A stretch of DNA of 64,000 nt, taken from Bathymodiolus brooksi. Lineage: Eukaryota; Mollusca; Bivalvia; Mytilida; Modiolidae. Shown here piece by piece: positions 1-12,394 of the stretch. The notes beneath the pieces are model-generated. The model saw only the letters and a list, made by a program, of their open reading frames with translations, had not been told where the DNA came from and searched no databases. The stretch is taken from positions 48,502,646 to 48,566,645 of the forward strand of contig OY804582.1 of assembly GCA_963680875.1 (NCBI GenBank). Reading direction: 5' to 3'. Position 1 is the stretch's first letter, and every line of letters begins with the position of its first letter. Position numbers and translations under genes: made by a program.

Positions 1-997
1 ATTTATTTATGTAATACCGTATGAGTAACATATCTATGTTATTTACTGTAGTAAGATCATCTCAATCGTTTTTATTTCACCTACGTTGTATAATGTTTTC
101 ATTGTATAGACCACCACATCATTACAAGTTCTATATTATTGTATTGTAGGTTTATTTATGACAGTTTTAATCTATAACTAATTATTTACGTTTATTTCTT
201 TTTCAGTCTTGGGTAAGTGTTATGTTCTTATAGTTCTTTTAATTTAATTAAATAGTATAATCACTTGTAAGGTAAGTACTTGTGTGTCTGATATGTTTGC
301 ATATTATATTTTACGGTACCTGTGTAGATTATCTTACATATCATGTCTTACATAAGATATAATTTCTACATTACTGACATACAACATCCAGTATATTATA
401 TCTTATACTAAATATCATTATGACATTGACATTATTGTTAAATATATTCGTTATCGAAAAGTAATAATAATTGCATTAGCTATGAATTATAAATTGCAAT
501 AATGTTTATATCATATAATGCATGGCAATTCAAAACACTGTGACTGCTGGGTAGATAATACCCTCGATGACTCAAATTTCACAAGTGAAAGAAAACCGAA
601 GACTCTAGGCATCATGAGTTACATATGCCCGAGGTAGATTAACCACAGTCTTTAATAGTACATCATAGACGAACTGTGAACTCATTCTTTACTGTAACAG
701 TAATTATCATCCCAAAATGAATAAGTGTAATTATTTTTTATGACGAAATAACACACAGGTTGTTAGCAGTAACCGGGTGGTCGTACCATTTTTTTCTGGG
801 TCGACATACATGCATATGTATTTGATTTCTTTCAAATATCGGAAGTGTCTCATTTTTTCTAACAAATGGATTGGTAGCATATGAAAAAAATAAACATCCT
901 CTGGGATTTCAGGCAAACCTGTTTTGGTGTAGACAGTTTTAGTCGTAAATAAAGCTACATTAAACCTAGAAAATTGTATGGATGTCCTGATTTTGAT

Positions 998-1114
998 CAG
1001 TCTAATTAAAATTAGACCTCCGCACTTGCTCCCTATTTTCTATCGTTGGTCAGCGACTAAAAACAACAGTAGAAAATAGGGAGCAAGTGCGGAGATCTAA
1101 TTTTAATTAGATTG
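998..1114. mobile_element. MITE-like hairpin element, 117 bp
   Basis: The core arms 1002-1042 and 1070-1110 are inverted repeats matching at 40 of 41 positions around a 27-base spacer. With the outer CARTCTAATTAAAATTAGA termini the element runs 998-1114. It is flanked by GAT on both sides, and an unfilled version of the site is seen at about 36,500-36,503 in a diverged copy of the host sequence (ttttGATgg). This pattern of inverted termini, small target duplication and empty paralogous site fits a non-autonomous DNA element. I do not know the family. Confidence 0.8.
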
Positions 1115-1454
1115 GATGTTGATGCAATGTTAAGCACCAGACTTCAGTTATCAATATACACAACGAAAACTCCAATCGATATGTGGCGTTGTAACTTAAA
1201 TAATTCTGTGAAAGACAGATATCAATTAAATTATTGTTTTGTATCAAACACTTCAATGCACAGGCAATTACTTGGTTATCTTTGTGGGTTTTTGTTGTGC
1301 CATTATGTCTCTATGCGTTCTGAGTTCTGCGTTGTGTTGCCCGTTGTAATTTCCGCCAAAAAACGATGTTCGGTTCGTCGTTACCATCAGTTGTTTTAGG
1401 AGGGATCATGTCTTAATTACGTTATATGTGTTTGCTTGCGCACAGTGTCCAATG

Positions 1455-2860
1455 CATATTTAATGATGAATGTAAACACTTGTGTTACTGATAACACTAC
1501 TTACACCATGTTGTATGTCAGATCAGTGTGTCAGATTTAACTATGAATATACACACATGTGTTACTATTAACACTACTTACACCACGTTGTATGTCGGAT
1601 CACTATGTCAGATTTAATGATGAATACACACACATATGCTAGCACTACTTACCAAATGATGTGTGTCAGATCTGTATGTCAGATTTAATGGTGAATGTAC
1701 ACTTTACAGATGAAACTACTTACACCATGATGTATATCAGATCAATATGTCTGAATTAATGATGAATGTACACACATGTGTGGCTGATGACACTACATAC
1801 ACCATGTTGTATGTCAGACCACGTTGTCTGAATTAACGATGAATGCACACACCTATGTTACTGATGACACTACTTACACCATGTTGTATGTCAGATCAAT
1901 ATGTCAGATATAATGATGAATGTACACACATATGTGACTGATAATACTACCCAAACCATGGTGTATGTCAGAGCAATATGTCTGATTTAATGATGAATGC
2001 ACACATATGTGATACTGATAACACAAATTGCACCATGTTGTATATCAGAACACTATGTCAGATTCAATGCTGAATGTACACATATGTGCTACTGATAACA
2101 CTATTTACTCCATGTTGTATGTCATATCACTCTGTCTGATTTAATGATAAATGTACACATATGTGCTACTGATAAAACTCCTTACACCATGGTGTATGTC
2201 AGAGCACTATGTCAGATTAATTGATGAAAGTACTTACATGTGTTACTGATTGCACTAATTACACCATGTTGTATGTCAGATCAATATGTTAGAGTTAATG
2301 ATGAATGCATACACATGTTTTACTGATAACACTCCTTACAACATGTGTTATGTTAGATCGCTATATCTGATTTAACGATGAATGAACATGTTACTGATAA
2401 TACTACTTACAACATGTTGTATGTCAGATCATTATCTCAGATGTAATGATGAATGTACACATATGTGCTACTGATAACACTCCTTACACCATGGTGTGTG
2501 TCTGATCACTATGTCAGATTTAATGATGAATCTACATGCATGTGTTACTGATAGCACTACTTACACCATATTGCATGTCAGATCAATGTGTCAGAATTAA
2601 TGATGAATGTATACTCATGTTTAACTGATAACACTACTTGCACCATGTTTTATGTCAGATCGCTATGTCTGAATTAATGATGAATGTACATGTTACTGAT
2701 AATACTACTTACACCAGAGTGTATGTCAGATCAATATGTCAGAGTTAATGATGAATGTACACACATGTTCAACTGATAACAGTAATTATACCAGGATGAC
2801 TATGCCTGATTTAATGATGCATGTGCGCACATGTGTTACTACGACAACTACTTACACCAT
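1455..2860. repeat. 77-bp minisatellite array, about 18 units
   Basis: The unit has anchors ATGTACACACATGTGTTACT, GATAACACTACTTACACCAT, GTTGTATGTCAGATCACTAT and GTCAGATTTAATGATGA. Units drift by substitutions and small deletions, so this is an old, non-homogenised array. The same unit builds the arrays at 16,056-17,461 and 32,745-35,500. No coding frame runs through it. Confidence 0.93.
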
Positions 2861-2984
2861 GTCTTATTTAAGTTAGTTCTCTTTGTTTGCGGATAGTGGT
2901 GTCCAACGCATATTGTGTTGTGCTTGTGGTTTTTTTTTTGTCATCTGCATGTGTACCCTATCTGCCAGTTTCTCATATTACCGA

Positions 2985-3353
2985 TCAGCTTTAGTCGGAT
3001 AGGGAACATATACATATCAATCCTACGTAATCGGTGATAATTCGTGTAGACCTAACTGTTAAGTAGAAGCACCGAACAAAATAGTATCCTCCGTCAAAAT
3101 CATGTCTTTCCAATGAACTTTTTATCCCGTCCATCATTTCCTTTTTGCATTCTATGCAGACTTCATACACAGGAGTATTTCCATGAAAATAAAAAGTATC
3201 TACCCCGGTCCTTTAAATTAATGTTTCGCAATATAGATGATTCATATCAATAAATATGTTTTATGATGTTGTCGATGGCATCTAATTCATTGATTTTGAG
3301 TTAAAACATACCAAAGATACAGCGAAATCGGCTTCATACCTTGACATACACAT
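2985..3353 (+). repeat. 370-bp direct repeat, left member
   Basis: It starts around 'cggatagggaacatata' and ends at 'ttgacatacacat'. A diverged second member lies at 4,325-4,700 and a near-identical one at 17,585-17,953. Its right end is exactly where the recent duplication stops, so this repeat is a likely site of unequal exchange. Confidence 0.85.
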
Positions 3354-4320
3354 ATATTTTCCGTTTGTCGTTCCGAAGCACTTGAGTTCTCCCGGTTTTT
3401 TTCTTCCCTTAGTGGGACTCGTGTTGTTCATGTTGTGCATGTTGTGCATGTTGTCAACTTATATGACGTCATCAGGTACCATGTTCGCGTAAAAACGACG
3501 TTCGAATTCTCTTCACTCCGAATTCTTCTGTAGGGGGTTCATTTTTGTTATTGATGTTATTTGTATTGTGATACGTATACTGGTATCCAACACGATCTAT
3601 ATAGTTTGTCTTCTTTTATCTCCATGTTTGTGCTGATGTTGGTTTGTGTCACTTCAGATTTGGCATTCGTGCCTTCAGCGTGGTCTAAGCACTTTCATTC
3701 ATAAACAAAACAACTACCGGTGGAGTTGGTGTATGCAAATAAATTGTAGGTCTATATGCTCTAGACTTTTGAATATTTCTACTGATTCCCCGTCTACCTT
3801 ATTAATAGTATTATATAAGTACTAATGTATGTACAATGATAACATAAAATGCTATCCTATTCTGTGAAATCATTATTAATCTTGGGGTTCTTATTTTCAT
3901 GGATTTCGGGGATTGTGTGGTTTACGCAAAATTTGAAAATTAAAATCCAAAGAAATACAATTTTCCCATTGCCTATTGCCTATAGTGCTTGAAACCAGGA
4001 ATTCAAGAACCCAATGATCACTGGATTTTGTAGAAATCACGAATAATGGTGTTAACGAACAAAAGTACTTTCACATTATGTAGAATTGAACACTGTTGGT
4101 GTGTATGCTATGGACGTTTTAAGCTATGAAACAAATAAATAATGGCGTATGAATTTCGAACCCGTAATAAATCCGTAGTTTTCTGTGTAGTGTTTTGTAT
4201 ATCACTGTTTGCCCTTTTGTCCGTTTATCCTTTAGTCGCTTCATTGTTTGTCCTTCCGCAATTTACGGCTTCTGATCACCTCTTATGTATCTTCAAACCT
4301 TTCTTACGTACATAATACAG
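3354..4320. repeat. Segment absent from copy 2, with dispersed-repeat fragments
   Basis: This stretch separates the two 370-bp direct repeats in copy 1 and has no counterpart in copy 2. Around 3,383-3,470 and 4,180-4,310 it carries minus-strand pieces of the dispersed repeat also found at 51,660, 56,560, 57,830 and 63,730, recognisable by 'ttacggcttctgatcacc' and 'cttagtgggactcgtgttg'. A short 'ttgtgcatg' tandem lies near 3,430-3,455. No gene is visible. Confidence 0.7.
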
Positions 4321-5508
4321 ATCATCTTCAGACAGATAGGGAACATATGCCTATCATTCCTACGTAATCAGTGATAATTGTTGTAGAGCTAACTGTTACG
4401 TAGAAACACCGAACTAAATATTATCCTCCGTCAATAGCATTTCTTTCCAATGAACTTGTTATCCTGTCCATCATTTCCTTTGTGCATTCTATGCAGACTT
4501 CATACACATCAGCTTTTCAAGGAAAATGAACAGAATCTAACCCGGTCCTTTAATTTAAGGTTTCGCTATATAGATGATTCCTATCAATAAATATGTTTTA
4601 TGATGTTGTTGATGGTATCTAATTCATCCAGCTTGAGTTAAAGGATACCAAAGATACAGCGAAATCTGCCTCATACCTTGACCTACACCTTGACACTGAT
4701 AGTGAGGTCCCGTTAAGAGGGACATTTTATGACACTATAAATAATTTCCATTGTAAGCTTACTATTTATATATTTGTGTATATAATCTCTTCGAATGTTT
4801 TACGGTCACCACCATGGCTTGGTTAACGCTACGGAATAGCTGTGTTACAAATGACCAGGAATATGTTATGTTTGTTGTAATTACAATCCAGTCATTTTTT
4901 TGTAGCAATAGTAACACGACCGGTATCACATATGGAGCTGAAACTGCTTACCATTGTGGGTCACCAGAGTTCAACCTTTGTGTTATGTAGGGTCCCTGTT
5001 GTTCGCTCTTTCGTTTGGTGTGTAATGTCATTGTTTTTTTCTTTTTTCTTTTGATCATTGCATTGTCCTTCCTTCTTTACTGCTTCTGGATACCCCTTTG
5101 CTATCTTCAATCATTTCCTACGTTTATACCCCTTCTTGTAATAGATGTTAAACTATTATCCACTCTTTTTAATGCATTTCTCTGACCTCATATTATTGTT
5201 CCGATAATTGATTATTCATTTGTTCTTGTGTACGTGTTTTAAATATTGTTGAACGTACGGAATATAACCCATGCTATCCTTTTTGATCACTTCTGTCAAA
5301 CAGCCTGGCTACGGTGATTACACTACTAATCTATGTAATTAATGCATATATGAGTCTTGACAATGTATGTTCAGAACTGACGAGTACATGAACTTTTAAA
5401 GCATATTCTCGCAATAAAATTAACAAGTAACGAGTCGACCTCAAGTAATCACAAATAAGACATGCCATAGGTGAACTTGAATTAATGAAATATAAGCGTG
5501 AATCGTTT
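4321..5508. repeat. Unit U, diverged right part of copy 1
   Basis: It aligns with about 17,590-18,791 of copy 2 at visibly lower identity (many substitutions and small indels). Shared landmarks include 'atggagctgaaact', 'atacccctttgctatcttc' and 'cagaactgacgagtacatga'. A third, more distant relative lies at about 27,540-28,300. Near 5,250-5,330 it contains a decayed minus-strand tRNA-like stretch. It ends at the LINE insertion. No gene is visible. Confidence 0.8.
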
Positions 5509-5708
5509 TTCGTTTTATATATTTTTTTTAATAACGTAATATATTTTATTCAAATGCTTGCTACAATTAACACGCCAAAAGTCCAAGCTCCCCTTGGTGT
5601 TTCCCTGTTACATCCTGTTCTGATTATCCAGGGCTATAATCAGAATTACCTGAAATATATATACAATCTAAATACAATTTCTATGTAATACCTTTTGAAA
5701 ACATTTAT

Positions 5709-6230
5709 TTATTTTGCATTTATTATATAATTTTTTACTTTCATTAAAAATGTACACTTTTGAAGTGTTTTATTTTCATTTATTCTTTTAATATATCCAA
5801 TGGCAAATATTCTATAAACATCAATATACTTTGTTTTCTGTACAGATACATAGTACGATTTGTAGACGGAAAACCCTTCAACTGTTATTAAAAAATTTAA
5901 TGCAAGATAGTTTTTATCATCTATCTTGTATCCAAGTACTATATTATTCAAAATAATTTTGTTTTCGATACCCAAACCCTTCATTAAATTCTGAAATTTT
6001 GTCCAAAACCCTTTTAGAAAGGTAGAAGTAATAAAATAATGAGAGTAATCTTCATCTAATTTACAGAAATTACATAAATTATTCCCAACAATTTTCCATT
6101 TGGAAAGTAAAACTTTATTTGGAATAATAAAATGAAAAAGTTTCCATCTGAACATTTTAAGTTTGTTTTCCTCAAGAAATTTGAAAATGAAAAAATATAG
6201 ACTACTTGTATTTGGTTTTTCAGACAACAC
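5709..6230 (-). pseudogene. LINE reverse-transcriptase C-terminal region, zinc knuckle fragment
   Basis: The 173-residue frame corresponds to the C-terminus of the longer frame at 22,160-23,560. It shows the RWKLFHFIIPNK and CNFCKLDEDYSHYF segment typical of the zinc-binding motif behind the reverse transcriptase of L1/Tx1-type LINEs. In this copy the last cysteine of the CCHC pattern has become serine (FITSTF instead of LITCTF). The rest of the C-terminal domain continues upstream (about 6,231-7,330) but is broken by stops and frameshifts. It is a dead copy of ORF2. Confidence 0.8.
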
Positions 6231-7330
6231 AAACTAATTAATCCAATAATGTGTACCAATAGGGTTTGAAAATTTAACATTCACCAGTTTATTATATAAT
6301 AACTTATTAGACAATGTAGATAAATTAATAAACTGATTGTTCCAGATGAAATAATCTTTTTTGATATTTACAATGCTTTTAACTGAGCTTTCTGTTTTTA
6401 AAATGTCTATCCAATTCTTTGGAAAAGCTTTTTTAAGAATACTAAATTCAGATATCCAATTAGATTTATTTTTTAACTTGTGAAGAATAAATTCTTGCGT
6501 AATTGTACCATTATTATCATTATATCAAATGTAATAAATCTATTTCCCCATAAAATTTGCTTTCTTACATTACTGAATGTTAATGGTGAACTTAATTGAC
6601 CACCACCTGTTTTTATCCAACTGGTCAACACATTTTTGTAAAATTCGGGTATATTATTTAGAAACTGTTTATGTTTTTTTCACATCTATGTTCATTTTAA
6701 AAATAAGCCATACTTTCCCAAATTGGCAAATACATTCAAATATTTTAGTGGCATCAGTTTCCAATTCGAAAATTTTGAGTCAGCTAATCTACTTACCCAT
6801 GATGCCTTCAAATATATAAACTAACTTTCTATATCTATCATTTTCAGCCCACCCTTCTCAAAATCTCCTATCAAAGTATTTCTTTTTACCTTATCTGGTT
6901 TCTCATTCCATATAAATTTAAAACACTTACTCTCTATCTCTTTTTTGTATTTTTCTGGAATAACACATGAACTAACAATACAATAGGTATAATCAAAGCT
7001 TTAATGATTAGTACTTTACCCAATATTGAGAGATTTCGCTTTGACAATTTTTGTTTCCCAATTAAGTTTTTCACATTCTATGTAATCATGACCATAATAA
7101 ATACCTAAGGTCTTTATTGGTTTTTTGTCCATTTAATATTTTCTTCCTTATCTTTACTGTGTTTTAGTTTCCCAATCCACAACCCCTCTGTCTTATTTCT
7201 ATTTATCATTAAACCTAAAAAATTACCACAAATTTCAATTTCGTCCATAGCAACAGATATATCGTTTTTAGAGTTAAAATATAGTGTTGTGTCATCTGCT
7301 AATTGCAAAATTTGTATTCTATGTGTTTGT
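6231..7330 (-). pseudogene. LINE ORF2 thumb and connection region, decayed
   Basis: This stretch aligns with 22,690-23,860 of the second LINE copy, including the region encoding WSKRNLSILGKVLIIKAL and the part just after the RT active site. In this copy it is interrupted by several stops and indels. Near 7,250-7,320 the LADDTTLYFNS active-site motif (motif C) is still readable. The Penelope-like insert then cuts the frame. Confidence 0.75.
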
Positions 7331-8241
7331 ATTTTTATACTCATATGAGTCGGAGTTTCTTCAAAAGCTTGTAAAAGATAAGAAGATTCATGAGGCTAGA
7401 GCCTTTAATTTCACATACAGGTATATTGATGACGTTTTATCTATCAATAATTCTAGATTTGCAGAATTTCTTCCATTGATATATCCCCCAGAGCTGGTTA
7501 AAGAGACCACCGATACAGCTTCGTCCGCATCATTTTTTGACTTATACCTCGAATTTGACGACAGTGGTCAACTCAGTACTAAAATCATAAATGTTCCAAA
7601 CATGTGCAGCAATATACCAGCTTCTCCTGCATATGGTGTTTACATCTCGCAATTGATTCGCTATGCAAGGGCCAGTAGCAATTATTCTGATTTCCTGAAA
7701 CGTCATCTTCATCTACGAAACAGGCTACTGGACCAGGGCTATAAAAAGATTCGCCTTATTCGATCTCTTAAAAAGTTTATATTCCGATACCAAGATCTTG
7801 TCGAAATATATTCCGTCTCTGCAGAAAAAATTATAAGCGATGCATTTTCATATAGTGAAAATGTATAAAGATAAAGAAGTCAAAAAATGTCAAGGATAAT
7901 CTTTTTTGTCAATGTGTGACGTAAAAATATTTTTGACATTTACGTCACCGAATATGGTACTGCTTTGACAACTATTTTACCTATTTTGTTCCTGTATTTA
8001 AATACTGTTATAGTGACAGCCGGGACCTTTGAACCGTAATGAGAGCGGGAGGTTTGGCGCCTTAAAATCTGATTCAACCCACCATTTCTTTGGAAATGCC
8101 TGTACCAAGTCAGGGTCATTACGGTTTTCCCAGTTTTCCGGTTGTTGACTGATTTTGTCTGTTTATATAATTATGAGTTTTGACTTTCCCTTTGTAAGAT
8201 TGTTCGGAATTCGGTAATTTTGTTATTACCCTTATTCATCT
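7331..8241 (+). mobile_element. Penelope-like element, 5'-truncated, nested in LINE copy 1
   Basis: The insertion interrupts LINE sequence that is continuous in the second copy at about 23,846-23,853. It comprises the C-terminal half of a reverse-transcriptase frame and a non-coding 3' tail of about 370 bp ending in 'ggtaattttgttattaccctta'. The same 3' end occurs at 31,078 (minus) and 19,774 (plus). Shared 3' ends with different 5' ends indicate 5' truncation during target-primed insertion. I find no clear target duplication. Confidence 0.85.
7345..7868 (+). pseudogene. Penelope-like reverse transcriptase, C-terminal half
   Basis: The frame reads from LYSYESEFLQ to the terminal SENV before taa at 7,866. 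It includes the YRYIDDV catalytic motif C and SPAYGVYISQLIRYAR. Against the copy at 31,438-32,298 it lacks the N-terminal RT motifs because of 5' truncation. It also has an in-frame loss of 11 residues (YDKRDDFNFKI) between two KI repeats and a one-residue loss in PPELxVKE. Without motifs A and B it cannot be active. Assignment to the Penelope-like group is from recalled family motifs. An upstream extension of this open frame into LINE sequence is accidental. Confidence 0.75.
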
Positions 8242-9090
8242 ATTGTTATCTGAAAACCCTTGATATCCTTATTATTTCTTATTCGAAGAGCCATGATTTC
8301 AACTGATAAAACAAATAGCAAAGCAGATAAAGGACAAATTTGACGTATTCCGCGCGAGTTTTTGAAAATCTCTGATATCCAGCGATTGTTCATTACACAA
8401 GTTTGAATATTACTGTATAAAGTGTTAACCTAAGTTATAAACGATTCATTAAACCCAAAATGTTTTAAAGTTGTCAAGATAAATGTCCATTCAAGAGAGT
8501 CAAACGCTTTTTTAAAATCAACAAAGACTATTGCCCCTTCAACATTATAAGATTCAGCAAAATCAATAATGTCTTGTATTTGTCTATGATTGAAGCCATT
8601 GAACCTGTTTTTAATATATCCAGTTTGGTCATTATTTACAATTTTTTCTAAAACTTTTTTTAAGCGCTGTGCTAGAACATAAGAAAGAATTTTTAAATCG
8701 ACATTTAAAAGAAAAATTGGCCTATAATTATCTAGAACGAAGGGATCCCCTTTTCAAACAATAAAGATAAAACACTAGCCGCTGAGAAAAACTCAGTAGC
8801 TTTTCATCATAGCTTTTATTTAGAACATCAATTAAAAAAAATTTGCATTAGAACACCCTTCTTCAGTTACCTTTCCATCCTGATCCTGAAGTCGGTTTTC
8901 TTATGTTGCATCGAAAATAAAATTACTGGTAAGATTTTCATCAGGATATTTTGTAGTATATAATTTTTCATAATACGATTTAATAGTACAAAGAATGTGC
9001 ATCTGGTCAGTTATTTTTTCATTGTTTTCATCTATTAATTTGTTTATTGACTTTTAATTTGCCTCTGTTTTTCCAGACCTAGAAACTATG
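8242..9090 (-). pseudogene. LINE reverse-transcriptase N-terminal half, broken
   Basis: It aligns with 23,855-24,830 of the second LINE copy, which encodes the AIVFVDFTKAFDS (motif A), NYRPISLLN and RQGSPLSALLF (motif B) segments on the minus strand. Here indels (for example near 8,755 and 8,840) and an internal deletion of the NKAPGLDG region break the frame. It is a dead remnant. Confidence 0.75.
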
Positions 9091-9092
9091 AG

Positions 9093-9572
9093 TTATTTTT
9101 CCCTATATTCCACCCATTTCTCACGACATCTAATTTGTGCCCCTTTAGCTTTTTGGTCATATATTTTTACAAGTTGTGTTTCAATATTATGAATAACTTT
9201 ATTTAAATTATCGTTTTCCTCGCTTTGATTATCCCTTAGCCTAATATTTTTTTCTAATTCACTTTCTAATTTATGTCTAAGTTCTCTAGTTAATTTTGAT
9301 TTGTTTTTACAATACATAGTGGTTACTTCTCGAATTTCAACTTTCATTGCGTCCCATAATAATCTTATGTCGATCTTATTATTATGATACTGTATTAAAT
9401 ATTTATCAATTACTTTATTTATTAACTGTTTATAATCATATTCCTGTATTACAGAATTATTAATTTTCCAATACTCTCTTCCCTTTTCAGACACCCCCGA
9501 CCGAAAGGTTAAAACCACACTTTGATGATTAGTATACTGTTTAATGTTACAGCCTTGAGCAAGCGATAACAA
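9093..9572 (-). pseudogene. LINE endonuclease C-terminus and linker fragment
   Basis: The 159-codon frame begins at the end of the APE-type endonuclease and continues into the charged linker before the reverse transcriptase. It contains the NHQSVVLTF block, which reads TDHQSVVLTF in the second LINE copy. D-H is the usual catalytic pair near the C-terminus of such nucleases, so here the aspartate is replaced by asparagine. A short indel removes the residues just upstream (PAVIQ). This copy is non-functional. Confidence 0.75.
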
Positions 9573-9739
9573 ATCTTTTCCTAAAAGAATTATATCAATC
9601 CGACGAGCTTGTGTTTTGTCTTTCCTACGTCATGTAAACTGTTGTCTGTTTTTATTATATATCCTCCAGACATCAATTAACTTATTAGTTTTTATAAAGG
9701 ACTTTAAACTATTTACTGATTGTTTACAAACATTACCTG

Positions 9740-9927
9740 TGCGTAAACTTCTACGATCTATGTCTTGCATTATCTCGTTAAAATCTTCACCGACAACAAG
9801 AATACCCGTTCCATGTTCTTTACAGAAATTACTTACCTTTTTCTGCCATTTTCATCAGTAACCTTGTCAATGACCTTATAATTGACTGCTTTATTAATAA
9901 ATATTGCTAACCCCCCTACTAGCAGAT
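9740..9927. repeat. Left 188-bp direct repeat flanking the Jockey/CR1-like insert
   Basis: Sequence from 'tgcgtaaacttctacg' to 'ctagcagat' is identical to 12,395-12,582, with a constant offset of 2,655. It is endonuclease-coding LINE sequence present once in the second LINE (interrupted there by about 100 extra bases). It looks like a target-site duplication of unusual length. Confidence 0.9.
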
Positions 9928-12394
9928 TTAGTTTATGATGATTTTATTTGTTAAATTAACAAAAGGGATAGGACACAAGTTTTACCAACTTATGAAGTCT
10001 TCTCCCATTTATACAATAAATTCACATAGTATAATGATCATTCTGAGCATACATATAATACATATAGAGATATATTGTAAATAATTAACGAATTAATAAA
10101 AAGGTTGTGTTGGGTGGATACGAGGTTGGAGAGTAGATAATTATCGAGTAATTATACTACAAGGAATCTTTTTGAAGATTTAATAAAATTGAAAACGTGT
10201 TTGATGATATTAATATTTTCTTCGTATGTTAAATCATCCGACCCACGGGTTAGTAGATTCAAATTCCAATCGCTTGTCTGTACCCAATTTAAGTTGTTCA
10301 TCATAATACGTCTTATTTCAGTATAATTAGGACAGGTAAAAAAATAATGGAATGCATCTTCCCGTGGAGCTCCACAGGAACACGCAGCATCATTTACTAT
10401 ATTAACCTTTGATAGATCGTAATTTAGAAAGGAATACGAGTTACGAAGTTGAGTAAGAATAATATTAAGTTTTCTGGGACCATAATAAAAATGTTTCGGG
10501 ATACGTTTTGTGTTATCTGACTGTTCCTTTCGAATGGCTTTTTTGAATTTAGTTAATGTGTCAAGATTACGATCAAATTGATCTAGCCGGTTCCAGAGTT
10601 TAACAGTAGATGGAATAAAAGATTCAGTTGTAATCGAGAGTCTACAAAAAGGTATTATTAAATCCGAACCGTTTCTTAAGGGGTAAATAGTTGTGCTTTG
10701 TACAGTAGGAGGAATAAGTTCTCTAAGATAATTTGGTGCATGTCCATTCTTTATATTATAAAATAACTGGAGTTTCCTATTATGCCTTCTACTAGAGAGA
10801 GTAGTCCATCCTGTTTCTGAGTATAATTTATCTGTTTTTGTGAAAATTGGTAATCCAGTTACAATCCTTGCAGCATCTAGTTGCAATTTTTCAAGTTTGG
10901 TTGAATAACACACTCCACAATTATCCCATATTTCACAGGCATATTCAAAAATTGGGCGGATATATACTAAGTACAGTTTTTCTAGATTTTGTCTACTTAA
11001 CCTATATTTTAATTTCCGCAGAATACCTAAATGTCTTGATACGCTTAAGATTATATTTTCAATGTGGTTATTCCATTTAGCATCGCTTGACAAGGTTACA
11101 CCCAAGTGTTTATGGCTCGTTGTTATAGGGATATTGTTTCCATTAAATGTGAAATTAAAATTATATCTAACGTCTGTATTGGAAAATAACATAATCTCAG
11201 TTTTGTCTGGATTAAAAGACATTAACCATTTTGTGGACCAGGTATTTAGTTCACACAAATCATGATTTATAACATTTTCAATTTCAACAACATTTTGACT
11301 TGAATAACCTAAAGAAGTATCATCTGCAAAGAGTCTACTGAGAGAGAGGAGCTTCTCTCCAATATCATTTATATAAATTAAAAATAGTAAAGGGCCTAAA
11401 ACTGACCCTTGGGGGACTCCAGCAGAGACTTCACAAACAGTTGATGATGTTGCCCTGTTAATCACTTTTTGCTTTCTTTGATACAAATAATTTTCAAACC
11501 ATTTGATTAAAGGACCTTTTATACCATAAGAATTCATTTTATGTATTAAACCCCTGTGCCAAACTTTATCGAAAGCTTTGGAAAAGTCACAGAATAAAAA
11601 ACAACTAAATTCTTTTTTTTCTAGTGAATTGAGTATAGAGTTGTATAGTTCTAACAACTGGTGGATAGTAGAATGTTTCGGAAGAAAGCCAGACTGATAC
11701 TCATATATAAGTTTGTTTCTAACAAGATAATTATAAACATTTTTATAGACTACTCTCTCCATAATTTTACCAACACAACTTATCAAAGATATCGGACGGT
11801 AATTTGAAGGCAAAGAGGCATCACCTTTTTTAAAAATAGCTATCACGTGTGCAATTTTCCAGCTTGAAGGATACTTGCCTTGTCGTAAAGATTTGTTAAA
11901 GATAATTTGAAGTGGTTCGGCAATTTTTTCTGGGGCTATTTTGAGCATTTTATGGCTGATTTTGTCAGGACCGGACGCTTTTTTCAGGTCTAATATTTGA
12001 ATGAAATCTACAATTTCACTAGCAGTCACAAAAATGTCGGTAATTGAGTCATTAGTTTTACTTTCAAAGGGGGGTACTGGTATATTTTCTTCCTCCAACT
12101 TAGATACTAAGCTAAAATATTTATTTAATAGTTCACATTTTTTGTCGTCGTCATATACCATTTCATCTAAATGTTCATCATTAATTGTGTTTCGAAGCGG
12201 AGGGATACAGTTACTTCCCTTGTTAGATTTAATTAGCATTTTCATTATTTTCCAGTAAGTTTTAGGGTTCGTCGAATTATCTAATAATATATTGTCTAAG
12301 TTACTTTCAAAATTTTCTTTTGCTTTCTTTTTCATATTATTGACCTTGTTTCTTTGTTTTTTATATTTTAAAGTATCACTTTCCCTCCCAAATT
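9928..12394 (-). mobile_element. Jockey/CR1-group LINE, 5'-truncated, recent insertion
   Basis: The insert lies exactly between two identical 188-bp copies of host LINE sequence. Its 3' end is at the low coordinate: about 220 bp of 3' untranslated sequence ending 'aaatcatcataaactaa' on the minus strand, without a long poly-A. It lacks its endonuclease and any ORF1, so it is 5'-truncated just upstream of the reverse transcriptase. The perfect flanks and the open reading frame indicate a young insertion. Confidence 0.88.

Larger units (their letters stand above)
1..3353. repeat. Recent segmental duplication, visible part of copy 1
   Basis: This stretch is almost base-for-base identical to 14,601-17,953. 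I found only scattered differences: single substitutions near 798, 1151, 1347 and 2219, one inserted base near 227, and a poly-T length change near 2935. Identity stops abruptly after the shared 'ttgacatacacat' at 3,353. It contains a hairpin element (998-1114) and a 77-bp satellite array (about 1455-2860). I see no protein gene: the short reading frames in it are not conserved in the older copies of the unit. Bases 1-997 hold only AT-rich unique-looking sequence and one micro-exon-like signal at 207-212. Confidence 0.92.

Noticed and set aside
731..1399. Short frames duplicated at 15,332-16,000
   Set aside because: They are near-identical only because the DNA was recently duplicated. The related sequence at 36,430-36,680 does not preserve the frames.
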